This document shows positions 27,991-38,242 of a stretch of DNA of 64,000 bases, piece by piece. Every line of letters begins with the position of its first letter. The stretch's first letter is position 1. The notes beneath the pieces were generated by a model. That model did not search any database, was not told the origin of the DNA, and worked only from the letters and a program-made list of their open reading frames with translations. Both the position numbers and the translations under genes were made by a program. Location: contig NZ_AKGD01000001.1 of NCBI RefSeq assembly GCF_000271305.1, positions 1,364,001 to 1,428,000 of the forward strand, read 5' to 3'. The stretch is from Hydrocarboniphaga effusa AP103. Lineage in GTDB: Bacteria; Pseudomonadota; Gammaproteobacteria; Nevskiales; Nevskiaceae.

Positions 27991-29003
27991 CAGTCCTCCA
28001 TTGCCTTATGCAAGGCCTTGGCGACGCGCTTGGGCCCCGGGAAGTAATCCCACTCGAAGGCATGCGGGTACGGCGTGTCCCAACCGGTGACGCGCGCGAT
28101 CGGCGACTTGAGGTAGTAGAAGCAGTTTTCCTGGATCAGCGAGACGAGCTCCGCACCGAAGCCGCAGGTGCGCGTGGCCTCGTGCACGACGACGCAGCGG
28201 CCGGTCTTGCTCACCGACGCGACGATCGCGTCGAGATCGAGCGGCAGCAGGCTCCGCAAGTCGATCACTTCCGCATCGATGCCGGACTCGATGACAGCCG
28301 CGAGCACAACGTGAACCATGGTGCCGTAGGCGAGCACGGTCAGCGCATCGCCCTCGCGCACGGTCTTGGCCTTGCCGAGTTCGATGCGGTAGTAATCGTC
28401 GGGCACCTCGCCGAGTTCGTGCTTGCTCCACGGCGTCAGCGGCTTGTCGTGATGACCGTCGAAAGGCCCGTTGTAGATGCGCTTGGGCTCGAAGAACACG
28501 ACCGGATCATCGTCCTCGATCGCGGCGATCAGCAGGCCCTTGGCGTCGTAGGGGTTGCTCGGCATCACCGTCTTGAGCCCGCAGACGTGTGTGAAGATCG
28601 CCTCGGGCGACTGGCTGTGCGTCTGCCCGCCGAAGATGCCGCCGCCGCACGGCGTGCGCACGGTCAGGGGCGCCGTGAAGCCTCCGGCCGAGCGATAGCG
28701 CAGACGCGCGGCCTCGGAGACGAGCTGGTCGAAAGCCGGATAGATGTAATCCGCGAATTGAATCTCGACGACCGGCCGCAAGCCGTAAACGCCCATGCCG
28801 ACCGCGGTTCCGAGGATGCCGCCTTCGGCGATCGGCGCGTCGAAGCAGCGACGCTTGCCGTATTTCTTCTGCAGGCCCGCGGTGCAGCGGAACACGCCGC
28901 CGAAATAGCCGACGTCCTCGCCGAAGATCACCACCTTTTCGTCGCGGCCCATCATCGTATCGAGCGCCGAGTTGATCGCCTGGATCATGTTCATGCGTGA
29001 CAT
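27990..29003 (-). CDS. bkdA2: Branched-chain keto-acid dehydrogenase E1 beta subunit
   Basis: The 337-residue protein matches the transketolase-pyrimidine plus C-terminal domains of E1-beta. It carries the conserved EDVGYFGGVFR near 29, DAPIAEGGILGTAVGMG near 55 and RTPCGGGIFGGQTHSQSPEA near 117 which forms the subunit interface and active-site tunnel. It works with E1-alpha to decarboxylate 2-keto acids from valine, leucine and isoleucine. The ATG at 29003 has a GGAGG site; the stop of E1-alpha lies 5 bases upstream of it. A longer frame reaching 29525 is an artefact over E1-alpha. Confidence 0.95.
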   Translation of the reverse strand: MSRMNMIQAINSALDTMMGRDEKVVIFGEDVGYFGGVFRCTAGLQKKYGKRRCFDAPIAEGGILGTAVGMGVYGLRPVVEIQFADYIYPAFDQLVSEAARLRYRSAGGFTAPLTVRTPCGGGIFGGQTHSQSPEAIFTHVCGLKTVMPSNPYDAKGLLIAAIEDDDPVVFFEPKRIYNGPFDGHHDKPLTPWSKHELGEVPDDYYRIELGKAKTVREGDALTVLAYGTMVHVVLAAVIESGIDAEVIDLRSLLPLDLDAIVASVSKTGRCVVVHEATRTCGFGAELVSLIQENCFYYLKSPIARVTGWDTPYPHAFEWDYFPGPKRVAKALHKAMED

Positions 29004-29008
29004 GGCGA

Positions 29009-30259
<1,251 letters not shown>

Positions 30260-30357
30260 TCATCCTTGTCGAAGCAGTGTTCAGAATCGGCTTTTCAGCG
30301 GGTTATATCGGTTTCCTCCATCGAGCGGCAGAAGCTTTTTGCTGACCGACGTGAGCG

Positions 30358-31071
30358 CTACGGCTGACGCAGATCGTTGAGGCGCGTGCGCACGAAGATC
30401 ATGTGCCCGGCCGCGACCTCGCGTGCATGCGCCGCATCGCGCGCGAGGATCGCGTCGAGCAGCGCCCGATGCTGCTGTCGAAGCGCGCCGGCGGTCTGCG
30501 AGTTCGGCGCCAATCCCGCGATGCTCAGCTGCACGTGTTCGTGCAGCAGCTTGAGCAGCGAGGCCATCAGCGACGAATAGACCGGGTTGTGCGTCGCATC
30601 GGCGATCGCAGTATGGAACGCCACGTCGCTACCGATCTGCTGGCGTCGATCCGATGTCGAATAGGCCGCGTCGACCGCCGCTTCGGCCCGGATCAGCCGC
30701 TCGCGGTCCCGCTGGTCGTAGCGCTGCGCCGCGAGCTCCGCCGTACTGCACTCGAGCATGGTGCGGAACTCGGTGAGGTTCTCCTGCAGGCGCGGATCGC
30801 GTTGCGCCATGTCGGACCAGATCTCGGCCATGCGCTGATCGGCCCGATCGTTGATGTAGGTGCCGTCGCCCTGGCGGCGCGTGAGCAGGCCGCGCGCGAC
30901 GAGCAGGCCGATGCCCTCGCGCACGCTCGCCCGCGACAGGCCGAAGCGTTCCGCGAGCTCGCGCTCGGGCGGCAATCGGCCCTCGAAGCGACGTTCGAGA
31001 ATGGCGCGTTCGAGTTGCTGGGCAACCTGTTCGCTGCGGCGTTCGGGTATGGCACTCATCGAGGAACCCAT
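30358..31071 (-). CDS. GntR/FadR-family regulator (FCD domain), probable lactate regulator
   Basis: The 237-residue protein has a winged-helix domain (LPPERELAERFGLSRASVREG, about residues 33-53) and an FCD ligand domain (about 95-225) whose metal-binding His and Asp residues appear in DVAFHTAIADATHNP and AGHMIFVRTRL. The FadR/LldR/PdhR class senses lactate or pyruvate. It is divergent from lutA and a 17-bp palindrome of the PdhR/LldR type lies between them, so repression of lutABC is likely. The ATG at 31071 follows an AGGA site; 31059 is an alternative. Confidence 0.88.
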   Translation of the reverse strand: MGSSMSAIPERRSEQVAQQLERAILERRFEGRLPPERELAERFGLSRASVREGIGLLVARGLLTRRQGDGTYINDRADQRMAEIWSDMAQRDPRLQENLTEFRTMLECSTAELAAQRYDQRDRERLIRAEAAVDAAYSTSDRRQQIGSDVAFHTAIADATHNPVYSSLMASLLKLLHEHVQLSIAGLAPNSQTAGALRQQHRALLDAILARDAAHAREVAAGHMIFVRTRLNDLRQP

Positions 31072-31101
31072 CTCAATCCTGTCTTCCGGCGGCCTGCCGT
31101 T

Positions 31102-31118
31102 TATTGGTCTGACCAATA
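31102..31118. promoter_or_regulatory. PdhR/LldR-type operator in the gntR-lutA gap
   Basis: TATTGGTC-T-GACCAATA is a perfect palindrome with 8-bp arms. It matches the known FadR-subfamily core TTGGT-N3-ACCAA. It lies 30 bases before the regulator start and 90 bases before lutA, so it could serve both promoters. Confidence 0.85.
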
Positions 31119-31208
31119 TCACAGTCGGATATCCGGCGACCAGACTGCCTCGTAATAAAACCCATCGTGCGCGGCGCAAGGCACGTCCGTGCTGACAGGA
31201 GAAAAGCG

Positions 31209-32012
31209 GTGAGTTCCCAAGCAGTTCCATTGTCCGTACGCGCGTCCGACGCGCCTCGTCGGCAGGTCTATCTGTTCGCGACCTGCGTGATCGACCTGTT
31301 CGCGCCGCAGGCCGGCATCGACGCGGTCGAAGTGCTCGAACGCCTTGGCGTCGACGTCCATTTTCCCGAGCGCCAGACCTGCTGCGGCCAGCCCGGCTAC
31401 ACCACTGGATTTCCGGAAGAAGCGCGCAAGGTGGCGGCGGCGCAGCTCGATCTGTTTCCGCAGCCCTGGCCGATCGTGGTGCCGTCCGGCTCCTGCGGCG
31501 GCATGCTCAAGCATCACTGGCCCAAGCTCTTCGCGAACGACGCCAGGCTGTCGGCCAAGGCCGAATCGATCGCGGCACGCACCGTCGAATTCACCGATTA
31601 CGTCGTCAACACGCTGGGCCTGAACCTGCCGCCGGTCGCCGACGACAAGAAGACGACCGTCGCACTTCACACCTCGTGCAGCGCCCGGCGTGAAATGGGC
31701 ACGCTCGACATCGGGCGCTCCGCGCTGGCCAAGCTGCCGGGCGTCGAACTCGTGGTGCACGATCACGAGAGCGAATGCTGCGGTTTCGGCGGCACCTTCT
31801 CGGTCAAGCATCCCGACATTTCCGCGGCGATGGCGTCGGACAAGCTCGAATCGATCCGTCGCACGCGCTGCGACGGCTTCGTCAGCGCCGACTGCGGTTG
31901 CCTGCTCAACCTCAATCTCACGCTCGAAAAGCAGAAGCAGGACAAGCTGCGCGGCGAGCACATCGCCACCTTCATCCGCACGCGCATGGATTGCGCCGGC
32001 GGTGGCGCATGA
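31209..32012 (+). CDS. lutA: L-lactate oxidation protein LutA (LldE), CCG-domain Fe-S protein
   Basis: The 267-residue protein has two cysteine-rich CCG motifs: RQTCCGQPGYTTGF near 55 and ESECCGFGGTFSV near 190, each with distant partner Cys (ATCVIDLF and TSCSARREMG). With LutB and LutC it forms the flavin-free iron-sulfur complex that oxidises L-lactate to pyruvate. GTG at 31209 is chosen: it follows AGGAG by 6 bases and leaves a normal N-terminus (RRQVYLFATCVIDLF). It shares ATGA with lutC. Confidence 0.93.
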   Translation: MSSQAVPLSVRASDAPRRQVYLFATCVIDLFAPQAGIDAVEVLERLGVDVHFPERQTCCGQPGYTTGFPEEARKVAAAQLDLFPQPWPIVVPSGSCGGMLKHHWPKLFANDARLSAKAESIAARTVEFTDYVVNTLGLNLPPVADDKKTTVALHTSCSARREMGTLDIGRSALAKLPGVELVVHDHESECCGFGGTFSVKHPDISAAMASDKLESIRRTRCDGFVSADCGCLLNLNLTLEKQKQDKLRGEHIATFIRTRMDCAGGGA

Positions 32013-32710
32013 GCGCCTCGAACAGCAGCAAGGCGCGCGACAACATCCTGTCGCGCCTGCGCTCCGCAGAGCCCGGCAAGCTCGTCGGCGCCCCGGACAT
32101 CGCCTCGTACTATCGCGATCGTCCACAACCGAAGGCGGAAGAATCACGCCGCGAACGCTTCATCCGCAACGCCACGTCCTGGCGCGCCGAAATCGTCGAA
32201 GCCAGCGAAAGCGACTGGCCGGGCAAGCTCGTGCAAGTGATCGAGCACAAGCGGCTCGGCAAATTGCTGGTCGGCCGCGACACCACCATCGGCTGGACGC
32301 TCAGCGCCCTGCTGCCGCCCGAGCAGCTGTACTGGTACGAGCGCGATCTGGCCGAGATCAAGTCCGATCTGTTCGATCACGTCGACGCCGGCATCAGCAC
32401 CACCCTCGGCGGCGTCGCCGAAACCGGCAGCCTGCTGCTGTGGCCGACGCCGGCCGAGCCGCGCACGCTGTCGCTGATTCCGCCCGTGCATATCGCGCTG
32501 CTGTTCGAAGACCAGATCGTCGAAACGCTGCACGAGGCGATGATGCAGAACCGCTGGTCCGAGCGCATGCCGACCAATCTGCTGATGATCACCGGGCCGT
32601 CGAAGACCGCGGACATCCAGCGCATGCTCGTCTACGGCGCGCACGGCCCGAAGGAACTCGTGATCGTGCTCGTCTCACGTCAGGCCAGCCCCAACGGAGA
32701 ATCGGCATGA
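32009..32710 (+). CDS. lutC: L-lactate oxidation protein LutC (LldG)
   Basis: The 233-residue protein has the DUF162 core. Recognisable parts are KARDNILSRLRSAEPGKL near the start, AGISTTLGGVAETGSLLLWP near 132 and MITGPSKTADIQRMLVYGAHGPKEL near 195, close to the LutC C-terminal motif GPSRTADIE..GVHGP. The exact biochemical task of LutC in the complex is not defined. It overlaps lutA and lutB by four bases on each side. Gene order A-C-B differs from the Bacillus order A-B-C. Confidence 0.92.
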   Translation: MSASNSSKARDNILSRLRSAEPGKLVGAPDIASYYRDRPQPKAEESRRERFIRNATSWRAEIVEASESDWPGKLVQVIEHKRLGKLLVGRDTTIGWTLSALLPPEQLYWYERDLAEIKSDLFDHVDAGISTTLGGVAETGSLLLWPTPAEPRTLSLIPPVHIALLFEDQIVETLHEAMMQNRWSERMPTNLLMITGPSKTADIQRMLVYGAHGPKELVIVLVSRQASPNGESA

Positions 32711-34227
32711 ACGCTCCCGTCGTCATCGAACGCCCCGGCCCGGCGACGCCCAAGAGCGTCGGCGCAGCGCCAGCGGACACGCACGAGAAGACGCATCGCC
32801 CCGAAGACTTCAAGCTGCGCAGCCACGAGTCGGTCAACGATCCGAACCTGCGCAGCAGCTTTCGCGGCGCGATGGATTTTCTCATCGAGCGCCGCGCGGT
32901 TCACTTCTCGGATTTCGTTGCGTTCGACCAGCTGCGCAAACTCGGCGAACAAACGCGCCAGCACGCGCTGAACCATCTGCCCGACCTGCTGACGCAGCTC
33001 GAAGCCAAGCTCACCGAACTCGGCGTGCACGTGCATTGGGCCGAAACGCCCGAGGATGCCAACCGCATCTTCCTCGACATCGCCAAGGCGCACGACGCCC
33101 GCATGATGGTCAAGGGCAAGTCGATGGTCAGCGAGGAGATCGAGCTCAACCATGTGATGGCGGAACACGGCATCGACTGCCTGGAAACCGACATGGGCGA
33201 ATATATTCTGCAGCTCGACGGCGACCGGCCCAGCCACATCATCATGCCGGCGATTCACAAGACCAAGCAGGATGTCGCCGAGATCTTCCACGAGCACATC
33301 GCCGGCGCGCCGCTGACCGACGACGTCAACGAGCTCATCGGCATCGGCCGCAAGGCCCTGCGCGAGAAGTTCGGCGCCTCCAAGATCGGCGTCTCGGGCG
33401 TGAACTTCATGGTCGCGGAAACCGGCACCATCGCGCTGGTCGAGAACGAGGGCAACGGCCGGCTCTGCACCTCGGTTCCGGACGTGCACATCGCCATCAC
33501 CGGGCTCGAGAAAGTGATCGAGAAGCTCGAGCACCTCATTCCGCTCTATGCGCTGCTGCCGAAGTCGGCGACCGGCCAGGCGGTGACGACCTACTTCAAC
33601 CTGATCACCGGCCCGCGTCGCGCCGGCGAGCGCGACGGCCCGCGCGAAATGCATCTGATACTGCTCGACAACGGGCGCACGCAGGCGTACCGCGAAGAGC
33701 GCTTCCGCGCGACCCTGCAGTGCATCCGCTGCGGGGCCTGCATGAACCATTGCCCGGTCTACACGCGCGTCGGCGGCCTGTCGTACGGCACCACGTATCC
33801 GGGGCCGATCGGCTCGATCATCTCGCCGCATCTGGTCGGCCTGAAATCGACGCGCGACCTGCCGACGGCTTCGAGCCTCTGCGGTGCCTGCGGCGAAGTC
33901 TGCCCGGTCGGCATTCCGATTCCCGAAATGCTCATGAAGCTGCGCGAGGCCGGGCGTCATTCGGTTTCGCAGTCGATGACACCGCCGACCCAGGCGCTCG
34001 TCGGACAGGGCGAAGTGCGCCTGCTCGTCGAAGTGCTGGCCTGGAAGGGCTGGCGCCTGCTGTATTCGCACGCTTTGCTGTACCGGCTGTTCGCCTGGTT
34101 CGCGCCGCGCCTGCGCTTCCTGACGCCGGCCTGGCAGGGCGGATGGACGCAAAGCCGCGCGCCGCTGAAGCCGGCGCCCAAGTCTTTCCGCGACCGGCTC
34201 AAAGAGAGAAACCACTCGCCACGGTAA
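32707..34227 (+). CDS. lutB: L-lactate oxidation protein LutB (LldF), Fe-S electron carrier
   Basis: The 506-residue protein carries an N-terminal DUF162-like part (KGKSMVSEEIELNHVM near 140, VAETGTIALVENEGNGRL near 238) and two [4Fe-4S] cysteine clusters, CIRCGACMNHCPVY near 338 and CGACGEVCPVGIPIPE near 398. It moves electrons from lactate toward the quinone pool. The C-terminal 90 residues are more hydrophobic (WRLLYSHALLYRLFAWF) and could touch the membrane. The AcoR-like activator gene begins shortly downstream on the same strand. Confidence 0.93.
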   Translation: MNAPVVIERPGPATPKSVGAAPADTHEKTHRPEDFKLRSHESVNDPNLRSSFRGAMDFLIERRAVHFSDFVAFDQLRKLGEQTRQHALNHLPDLLTQLEAKLTELGVHVHWAETPEDANRIFLDIAKAHDARMMVKGKSMVSEEIELNHVMAEHGIDCLETDMGEYILQLDGDRPSHIIMPAIHKTKQDVAEIFHEHIAGAPLTDDVNELIGIGRKALREKFGASKIGVSGVNFMVAETGTIALVENEGNGRLCTSVPDVHIAITGLEKVIEKLEHLIPLYALLPKSATGQAVTTYFNLITGPRRAGERDGPREMHLILLDNGRTQAYREERFRATLQCIRCGACMNHCPVYTRVGGLSYGTTYPGPIGSIISPHLVGLKSTRDLPTASSLCGACGEVCPVGIPIPEMLMKLREAGRHSVSQSMTPPTQALVGQGEVRLLVEVLAWKGWRLLYSHALLYRLFAWFAPRLRFLTPAWQGGWTQSRAPLKPAPKSFRDRLKERNHSPR

Positions 34228-34329
34228 ACTGTCCGAATGACAAGCGGGTCCAAGTCGATCGGACGAGTCATCGTCCCGCCCTCGATCGAGCGGTGCCGAG
34301 AACCCGCAGCCAGCATGGAGCATCACGCG

Positions 34330-36333
34330 ATGAGATCGCCGCTACATCACATCGAAACGGTCATGGGCGTCGTTGCCGCGGGCACGATGCCGGTGCTCGA
34401 CGGTCGAGCCGAAACCCTGATCCATCGCTCGTGGTTTCGCTGCTTCAACGATTACGGACTCGATCCGCGCAGTACGCATCGCACACAGATCGAATCGCCC
34501 GTGAGCCTGCGCGAGCGCCGCGCCAGGCGCGAGCCGTATCTGCAGGTGGCGCGCAGCGGCATGGAGCAGCTGTATCGCCACGTCGCCGAACTCGACTACA
34601 CCCTGCTGCTCGCCGATGCGGACGGCGTCACCGTCGATGCGATCGGCCGTCCGTCGTCCGATTCGCCGCTCGCCGCGGGCCTGGTGCTCGGCGCGAACTG
34701 GAGCGAGCTCGTCGCCGGCACCAACGGCATCGGCACCTGCCTGGCCGAGCGCCGCACGCTGACCTGCCATCGCGAAGACCACTACTACACCGGCAACCTG
34801 GGCCTGTCGTGCACGGCGACGCCGCTGTTCGATCCGCACGGCGAACTCATGGGTGTGCTCGACGTTTCCGCCGTGACCTCGCCCGAGGCGCGCGAGAGCC
34901 AGCACCTGGCGCGCCACCTGACCTCGCTCTACGGCCGCATGATCGAAGACGCGAGCTTCATGCAGCACTTCGGCGATCGTCACATCCTGCGCTTGAGCCA
35001 GGGCTCCGCGCTCGTCGATGTCCATGCCGAACTGATGCTGGCCTTCGACAACGACGGCCTTATCGTCGGCGCCAACACCGGCGCGCGCCGTCGCCTGCAG
35101 CTGGTGGAATCGGCCGGGCTCGCGGCGGGTCTGGTCGGCAACAGCCTGACCGCGATCTTCCGCAATCGTCTCGGCGACATCTGGAAGTTCGCACGCGGCC
35201 AGCAGGGCAGCGATCTCTCCGTATTCGACACCTGGAACGGCCAGCGCTATCACGCGGCCATCGTGGTTCCGCGCACGCTCGCGACGGTCGGCACCGCGCG
35301 CACGCCGGTCACGATCACGCAGACGATCGTGCACAGCGACGGCGACACGCTGCAGACCCTCGCCGGCGACGATGCGCGCATGCGCCAGCTGCTCGACCAA
35401 TCGCGACGTCTCGCGAGCAAGCCGGTCAACCTGCTGATCCAGGGCGAGACCGGAACCGGCAAGGAAGTGCTCGCCAAGGCGATCCACGAATCGAGTCAGC
35501 GTGCCGACAAGCCCTTCGTCGCGGTCAATTGCGCGGCGATTCCGGAATCGCTGATCGAAAGCGAGCTGTTCGGCTACATGCCCGGCACCTTCACGGGCGC
35601 GCGCAGCCGCGGCATGACCGGGCTGATCGCGCGCAGCAGCGGTGGCACGCTGTTCCTCGACGAGATCGGCGACATGCCGCTGCATTTGCAGACCCGCCTG
35701 CTGCGCGTGCTGTCCGAACACGAAGTGCTGCCGCTCGGCGCCGAACGGCCGCTGGCGATCGATCTGCACGTGATCGCAGCCTCGCATCGCGACCTGCGCC
35801 AGCTCGTCGAAAGCGGCGCGTTCCGCGAAGACCTCTACTACCGTCTCTGCGGCGCCACGCTGAGGCTGTCGCCGCTGCGCGAGCGCCAGGACAAGGCCTA
35901 TCTGATCGAGCGCCTGCTGCGCGAAGAAGCGGCTTCGCTCGACGTGCAGCTGCAGATCGAAGCCGAAGTGCTCGATCGCCTCGTGTGCTACGACTGGCCC
36001 GGCAACATCCGCCAGCTGCGCCAGGTACTGCGCTTCATGCTGTCGATCGCGGACGAGCGTGGCGTGCGGCTGGAGCATCTGCCGGAAGAAATCGGCGTGC
36101 CGGTTACGCCGGTCGTCGCCCCGATCGGCTTGTCGGCCCCGTTATCGGCGCCGGTCACCGCCGCGATGAAGGCCGAAGCCATCCTGCCGCAGGAAGGCCA
36201 GCGCCTGCTCGACGCCCTGCGCCGCAACCGCTGGAACATCAGCTACGTCGCGCGCGACCTCGACCTGTGCCGCGCGACGATCTACCGCCGCATGCGCCGC
36301 TACGGCATCGTGCCGCCGACGCATTTGCATTGA
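34330..36333 (+). CDS. AcoR-like sigma-54-dependent transcriptional activator
   Basis: The protein has an N-terminal GAF-type sensor region (about residues 40-200), an AAA+ sigma-54 activation domain (about 305-530) with Walker A QGETGTGKEVLAKAI and Walker B GGTLFLDEIGDMPL, and a C-terminal Fis-type helix-turn-helix (WNISYVARDLDLCRATIYRR). The sigma-54 contact loop reads GTFTGA instead of the usual GAFTGA. The ATG at 34330 has GGAG 8 bases before it and is preferred; in-frame ATGs at 34315 and 34237 exist. Placed just after lutB, it is the best candidate to activate the sigma-54 promoter seen upstream of aldA. Confidence 0.9.
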   Translation: MRSPLHHIETVMGVVAAGTMPVLDGRAETLIHRSWFRCFNDYGLDPRSTHRTQIESPVSLRERRARREPYLQVARSGMEQLYRHVAELDYTLLLADADGVTVDAIGRPSSDSPLAAGLVLGANWSELVAGTNGIGTCLAERRTLTCHREDHYYTGNLGLSCTATPLFDPHGELMGVLDVSAVTSPEARESQHLARHLTSLYGRMIEDASFMQHFGDRHILRLSQGSALVDVHAELMLAFDNDGLIVGANTGARRRLQLVESAGLAAGLVGNSLTAIFRNRLGDIWKFARGQQGSDLSVFDTWNGQRYHAAIVVPRTLATVGTARTPVTITQTIVHSDGDTLQTLAGDDARMRQLLDQSRRLASKPVNLLIQGETGTGKEVLAKAIHESSQRADKPFVAVNCAAIPESLIESELFGYMPGTFTGARSRGMTGLIARSSGGTLFLDEIGDMPLHLQTRLLRVLSEHEVLPLGAERPLAIDLHVIAASHRDLRQLVESGAFREDLYYRLCGATLRLSPLRERQDKAYLIERLLREEAASLDVQLQIEAEVLDRLVCYDWPGNIRQLRQVLRFMLSIADERGVRLEHLPEEIGVPVTPVVAPIGLSAPLSAPVTAAMKAEAILPQEGQRLLDALRRNRWNISYVARDLDLCRATIYRRMRRYGIVPPTHLH

Positions 36334-36337
36334 GCGT

Positions 36338-36766
36338 TCAGTTTTTGCGGGAGCCCGGGGCCGTCGGCTCCGGTGTCACCAGCGAGACGGTGGGAAAGTA
36401 GTTCCTGTAGCGTCGGGCATCGCGTGTCAGGATTCCGCAGCCGACTACGGCGGCGTGCGCGCCGATGAAGAAATCCGCCAGCACGCTCTCGCGCTGCCCG
36501 CCGCCACGGCGGTACTTCACGAAGGCTCGCCCAGCCAGGAAAAGTGCGGCCTGCGGCAGCTCTTGAAACGAGAAGCCCATATCGTCGATGAGCTTGTCGA
36601 GCGACTCGACCGATTCGAAGGTCAGCGAAAGTTCCGAATAGATGACGGGATTGATCAGCAACTCGTGCACTTGGGCTTGAGCCCGCAGCTGCCGGACCGA
36701 CCAGTCGGCCCAGGTGGGATCATCTTCGAGCACATCGATCAGCACATTGGTGTCGACCAGCAGCAC
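36338..36766 (-). CDS. VapC-type PIN-domain toxin
   Basis: The 142-residue PIN nuclease keeps all four acidic active-site residues: Asp5 (LLVDTNVL), Glu45 (IYSELSL), Asp98 (SVLADFFIGAHA) and Asp116 (ILTRDARRYRNYF). VapC toxins cleave tRNA or rRNA and are neutralised by the partner antitoxin. The antitoxin gene ends 9 bases upstream in the same direction, the normal VapBC order. It is convergent with the sigma-54 activator and its stop is 4 bases from that gene's stop. Confidence 0.9.
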   Translation of the reverse strand: MLLVDTNVLIDVLEDDPTWADWSVRQLRAQAQVHELLINPVIYSELSLTFESVESLDKLIDDMGFSFQELPQAALFLAGRAFVKYRRGGGQRESVLADFFIGAHAAVVGCGILTRDARRYRNYFPTVSLVTPEPTAPGSRKN

Positions 36767-36775
36767 GGCCTGCGC

Positions 36776-37015
36776 TCAATCCGAGCCGCGTAGCAAAGCC
36801 ATGAGCTCGTCGGTCTTCCACTTCACCTGCGCCTTGCCGCGAGCGGCTTCGAATCGATCCCGCTTGCCCTTGGTTGCGGCACCGGCCTTGAGCACGACGA
36901 CCTGACCCTCCTGATTCACATCGAAATCGACGGCATCTCCAGGCGCCAGACGCAGCGCATCACGTACTTTCTTCGGAATGGTGACTTGGCCCTTCACCGT
37001 CATCGTCGTTGCCAT
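36776..37015 (-). CDS. AbrB/MazE-type antitoxin of a VapBC pair
   Basis: The 79-residue product starts with a swapped-hairpin AbrB domain ([20 protein letters not shown], residues 5-24, and [18 protein letters not shown]). The C-terminal part is charged ([21 protein letters not shown]) and is the expected toxin-wrapping segment. It lies just upstream of vapC in the same operon. A palindrome with 9-bp arms starts 21 bases upstream and is the likely operator for autorepression by the toxin-antitoxin complex. Confidence 0.9.
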   Translation of the reverse strand: MATTMTVKGQVTIPKKVRDALRLAPGDAVDFDVNQEGQVVVLKAGAATKGKRDRFEAARGKAQVKWKTDELMALLRGSD

Positions 37016-37035
37016 GATTTCTCGCCCGAGGCAGA

Positions 37036-37065
37036 TGTAATACCTTGTGACATTACGGTATTACA
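37036..37065. promoter_or_regulatory. Candidate operator of the vapBC pair
   Basis: TGTAATACC, 12 bases, then GGTATTACA: a perfect inverted repeat with 9-bp arms, 21 bases upstream of the antitoxin start. It also overlaps AT-rich sequence likely to hold the promoter. No other strong palindrome lies in the 83-base gap. Confidence 0.75.
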
Positions 37066-37098
37066 CTCAAGGCCCAATGTCATCTGGCGTGAAACCCG

Positions 37099-38079
37099 CT
37101 AGAACATGCAGTCGGCGATCAGTTCGAACGAGCGCAGCCGCTCGGTGTGCTCGTAGACGTCGGAGACAATCATGAGCTCGTCGGCGCCGGTCTCGGCGAT
37201 CAGCGCGCGCAAACCATCGCGCACCGTCGGCGCCGAGCCATAGATCGAGCGCGCGAGCATGTGCCGGGCCTGGGCCTTCTCCAGCGGCGACCAGTAGGTT
37301 TCGATGTCGTCGATCGGTGGCTTGCTCAAGCCGCGGGCGCCGCGGAACAGGTCGGTGAACGACATCTGCTGCGTGGTCGCCAGGCGCCTGGCGTGCTCGT
37401 CGGTGTCGGCCGCGATCACGTTGACGCCGACCATCGCGTAAGGCTTGTCGAGCTGCGCGGAAGGCTTGAAGCGGCTGCGATAGAGGTCGAGCGCCGGCAT
37501 CAGCTGCTCGGGTGCGAAGTGCGACGCGAAGGCGTACGGCAGGCCGAGTTCGGCCGCGAGCATGGCGCCGAAGGTGCTCGACCCGAGGATCCAGAGCGGC
37601 ACTTCGGTGCCGGCGGCCGGAACTGCGACGATGTTCTGGCCCGGCCTCGTCGGGGCGAGATAGGCCTGCAACTCCAGCACGTCCTGCGGGAAGTGCTCGG
37701 CCGAGGCCGGTGAGCGGCGCAGGGCGCGCAAGGTGCTCTGGTCGGTGCCCGGAGCGCGGCCCAGGCCGAGGTCGATGCGACCCGGGAACAGCGTGGCGAG
37801 CGTGCCGAACTGCTCGGCGATCACGTAGGGCGAATGGTTGGGCAGCATGATGCCGCCGGCGCCGATGCGAATCTTCGAAGAACCCGCGGCGATGTGCGCG
37901 AGCACCACCGAAGTCGCCGCGCTCGCGATGCCGGGCATGTTGTGGTGCTCGGCGACCCAGAGCCGCTGGTAATCCCAGCGTTCGGCGTGGGCCGCAAGGT
38001 CACGTGCGTGATCGAGCGCCGTGCGAGCGTCCGAGCCCTGGCGCACGCGCACGAGTTCGAGGATGGAAAGAGCGGTCAC
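37099..38079 (-). CDS. LLM-class flavin-dependent oxidoreductase (luciferase-like)
   Basis: The 326-residue protein has the luciferase-like fold signatures [17 protein letters not shown] near 45, the phosphate-binding [21 protein letters not shown] near 75 and [13 protein letters not shown] near 107. This matches the group of monooxygenases of unknown substrate annotated MsnO8. The start GTG at 38079 follows a GGAG site by six bases; upstream in-frame starts have none. It lies between the VapBC pair and the PQQ alcohol dehydrogenase and may be an independent unit. Confidence 0.88.
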   Translation of the reverse strand: MTALSILELVRVRQGSDARTALDHARDLAAHAERWDYQRLWVAEHHNMPGIASAATSVVLAHIAAGSSKIRIGAGGIMLPNHSPYVIAEQFGTLATLFPGRIDLGLGRAPGTDQSTLRALRRSPASAEHFPQDVLELQAYLAPTRPGQNIVAVPAAGTEVPLWILGSSTFGAMLAAELGLPYAFASHFAPEQLMPALDLYRSRFKPSAQLDKPYAMVGVNVIAADTDEHARRLATTQQMSFTDLFRGARGLSKPPIDDIETYWSPLEKAQARHMLARSIYGSAPTVRDGLRALIAETGADELMIVSDVYEHTERLRSFELIADCMF

Positions 38080-38161
38080 GGCGAACTCCGGTGAGGCATC
38101 GCATCTACATGCTGCCTTTCGGAGTCGAATCAAGACCGCGACGCGTCCGCCCCTTTCAAAC

Positions 38162-38190
38162 AAAAAAACCGCGCCCCTTTCGAGGCGCGG
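38162..38190 (-). terminator. Intrinsic terminator of the alcohol dehydrogenase gene
   Basis: On the reverse strand a perfect 7-bp stem (CCGCGCC with GGCGCGG, 8-base loop) is followed by seven T residues. It lies 53 bases after the stop codon. Confidence 0.92.
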
Positions 38191-38242
38191 CATTGGAGGA
38201 GACCTGAGACTGACTGCTTTTCGAGTACCGCTGCGCGAGGCC

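Noticed and set aside
33036..36401. 1121-codon frame across lutB and the sigma-54 activator
   Set aside because: It crosses two real genes out of frame and gives Arg/Ala-rich sequence only.
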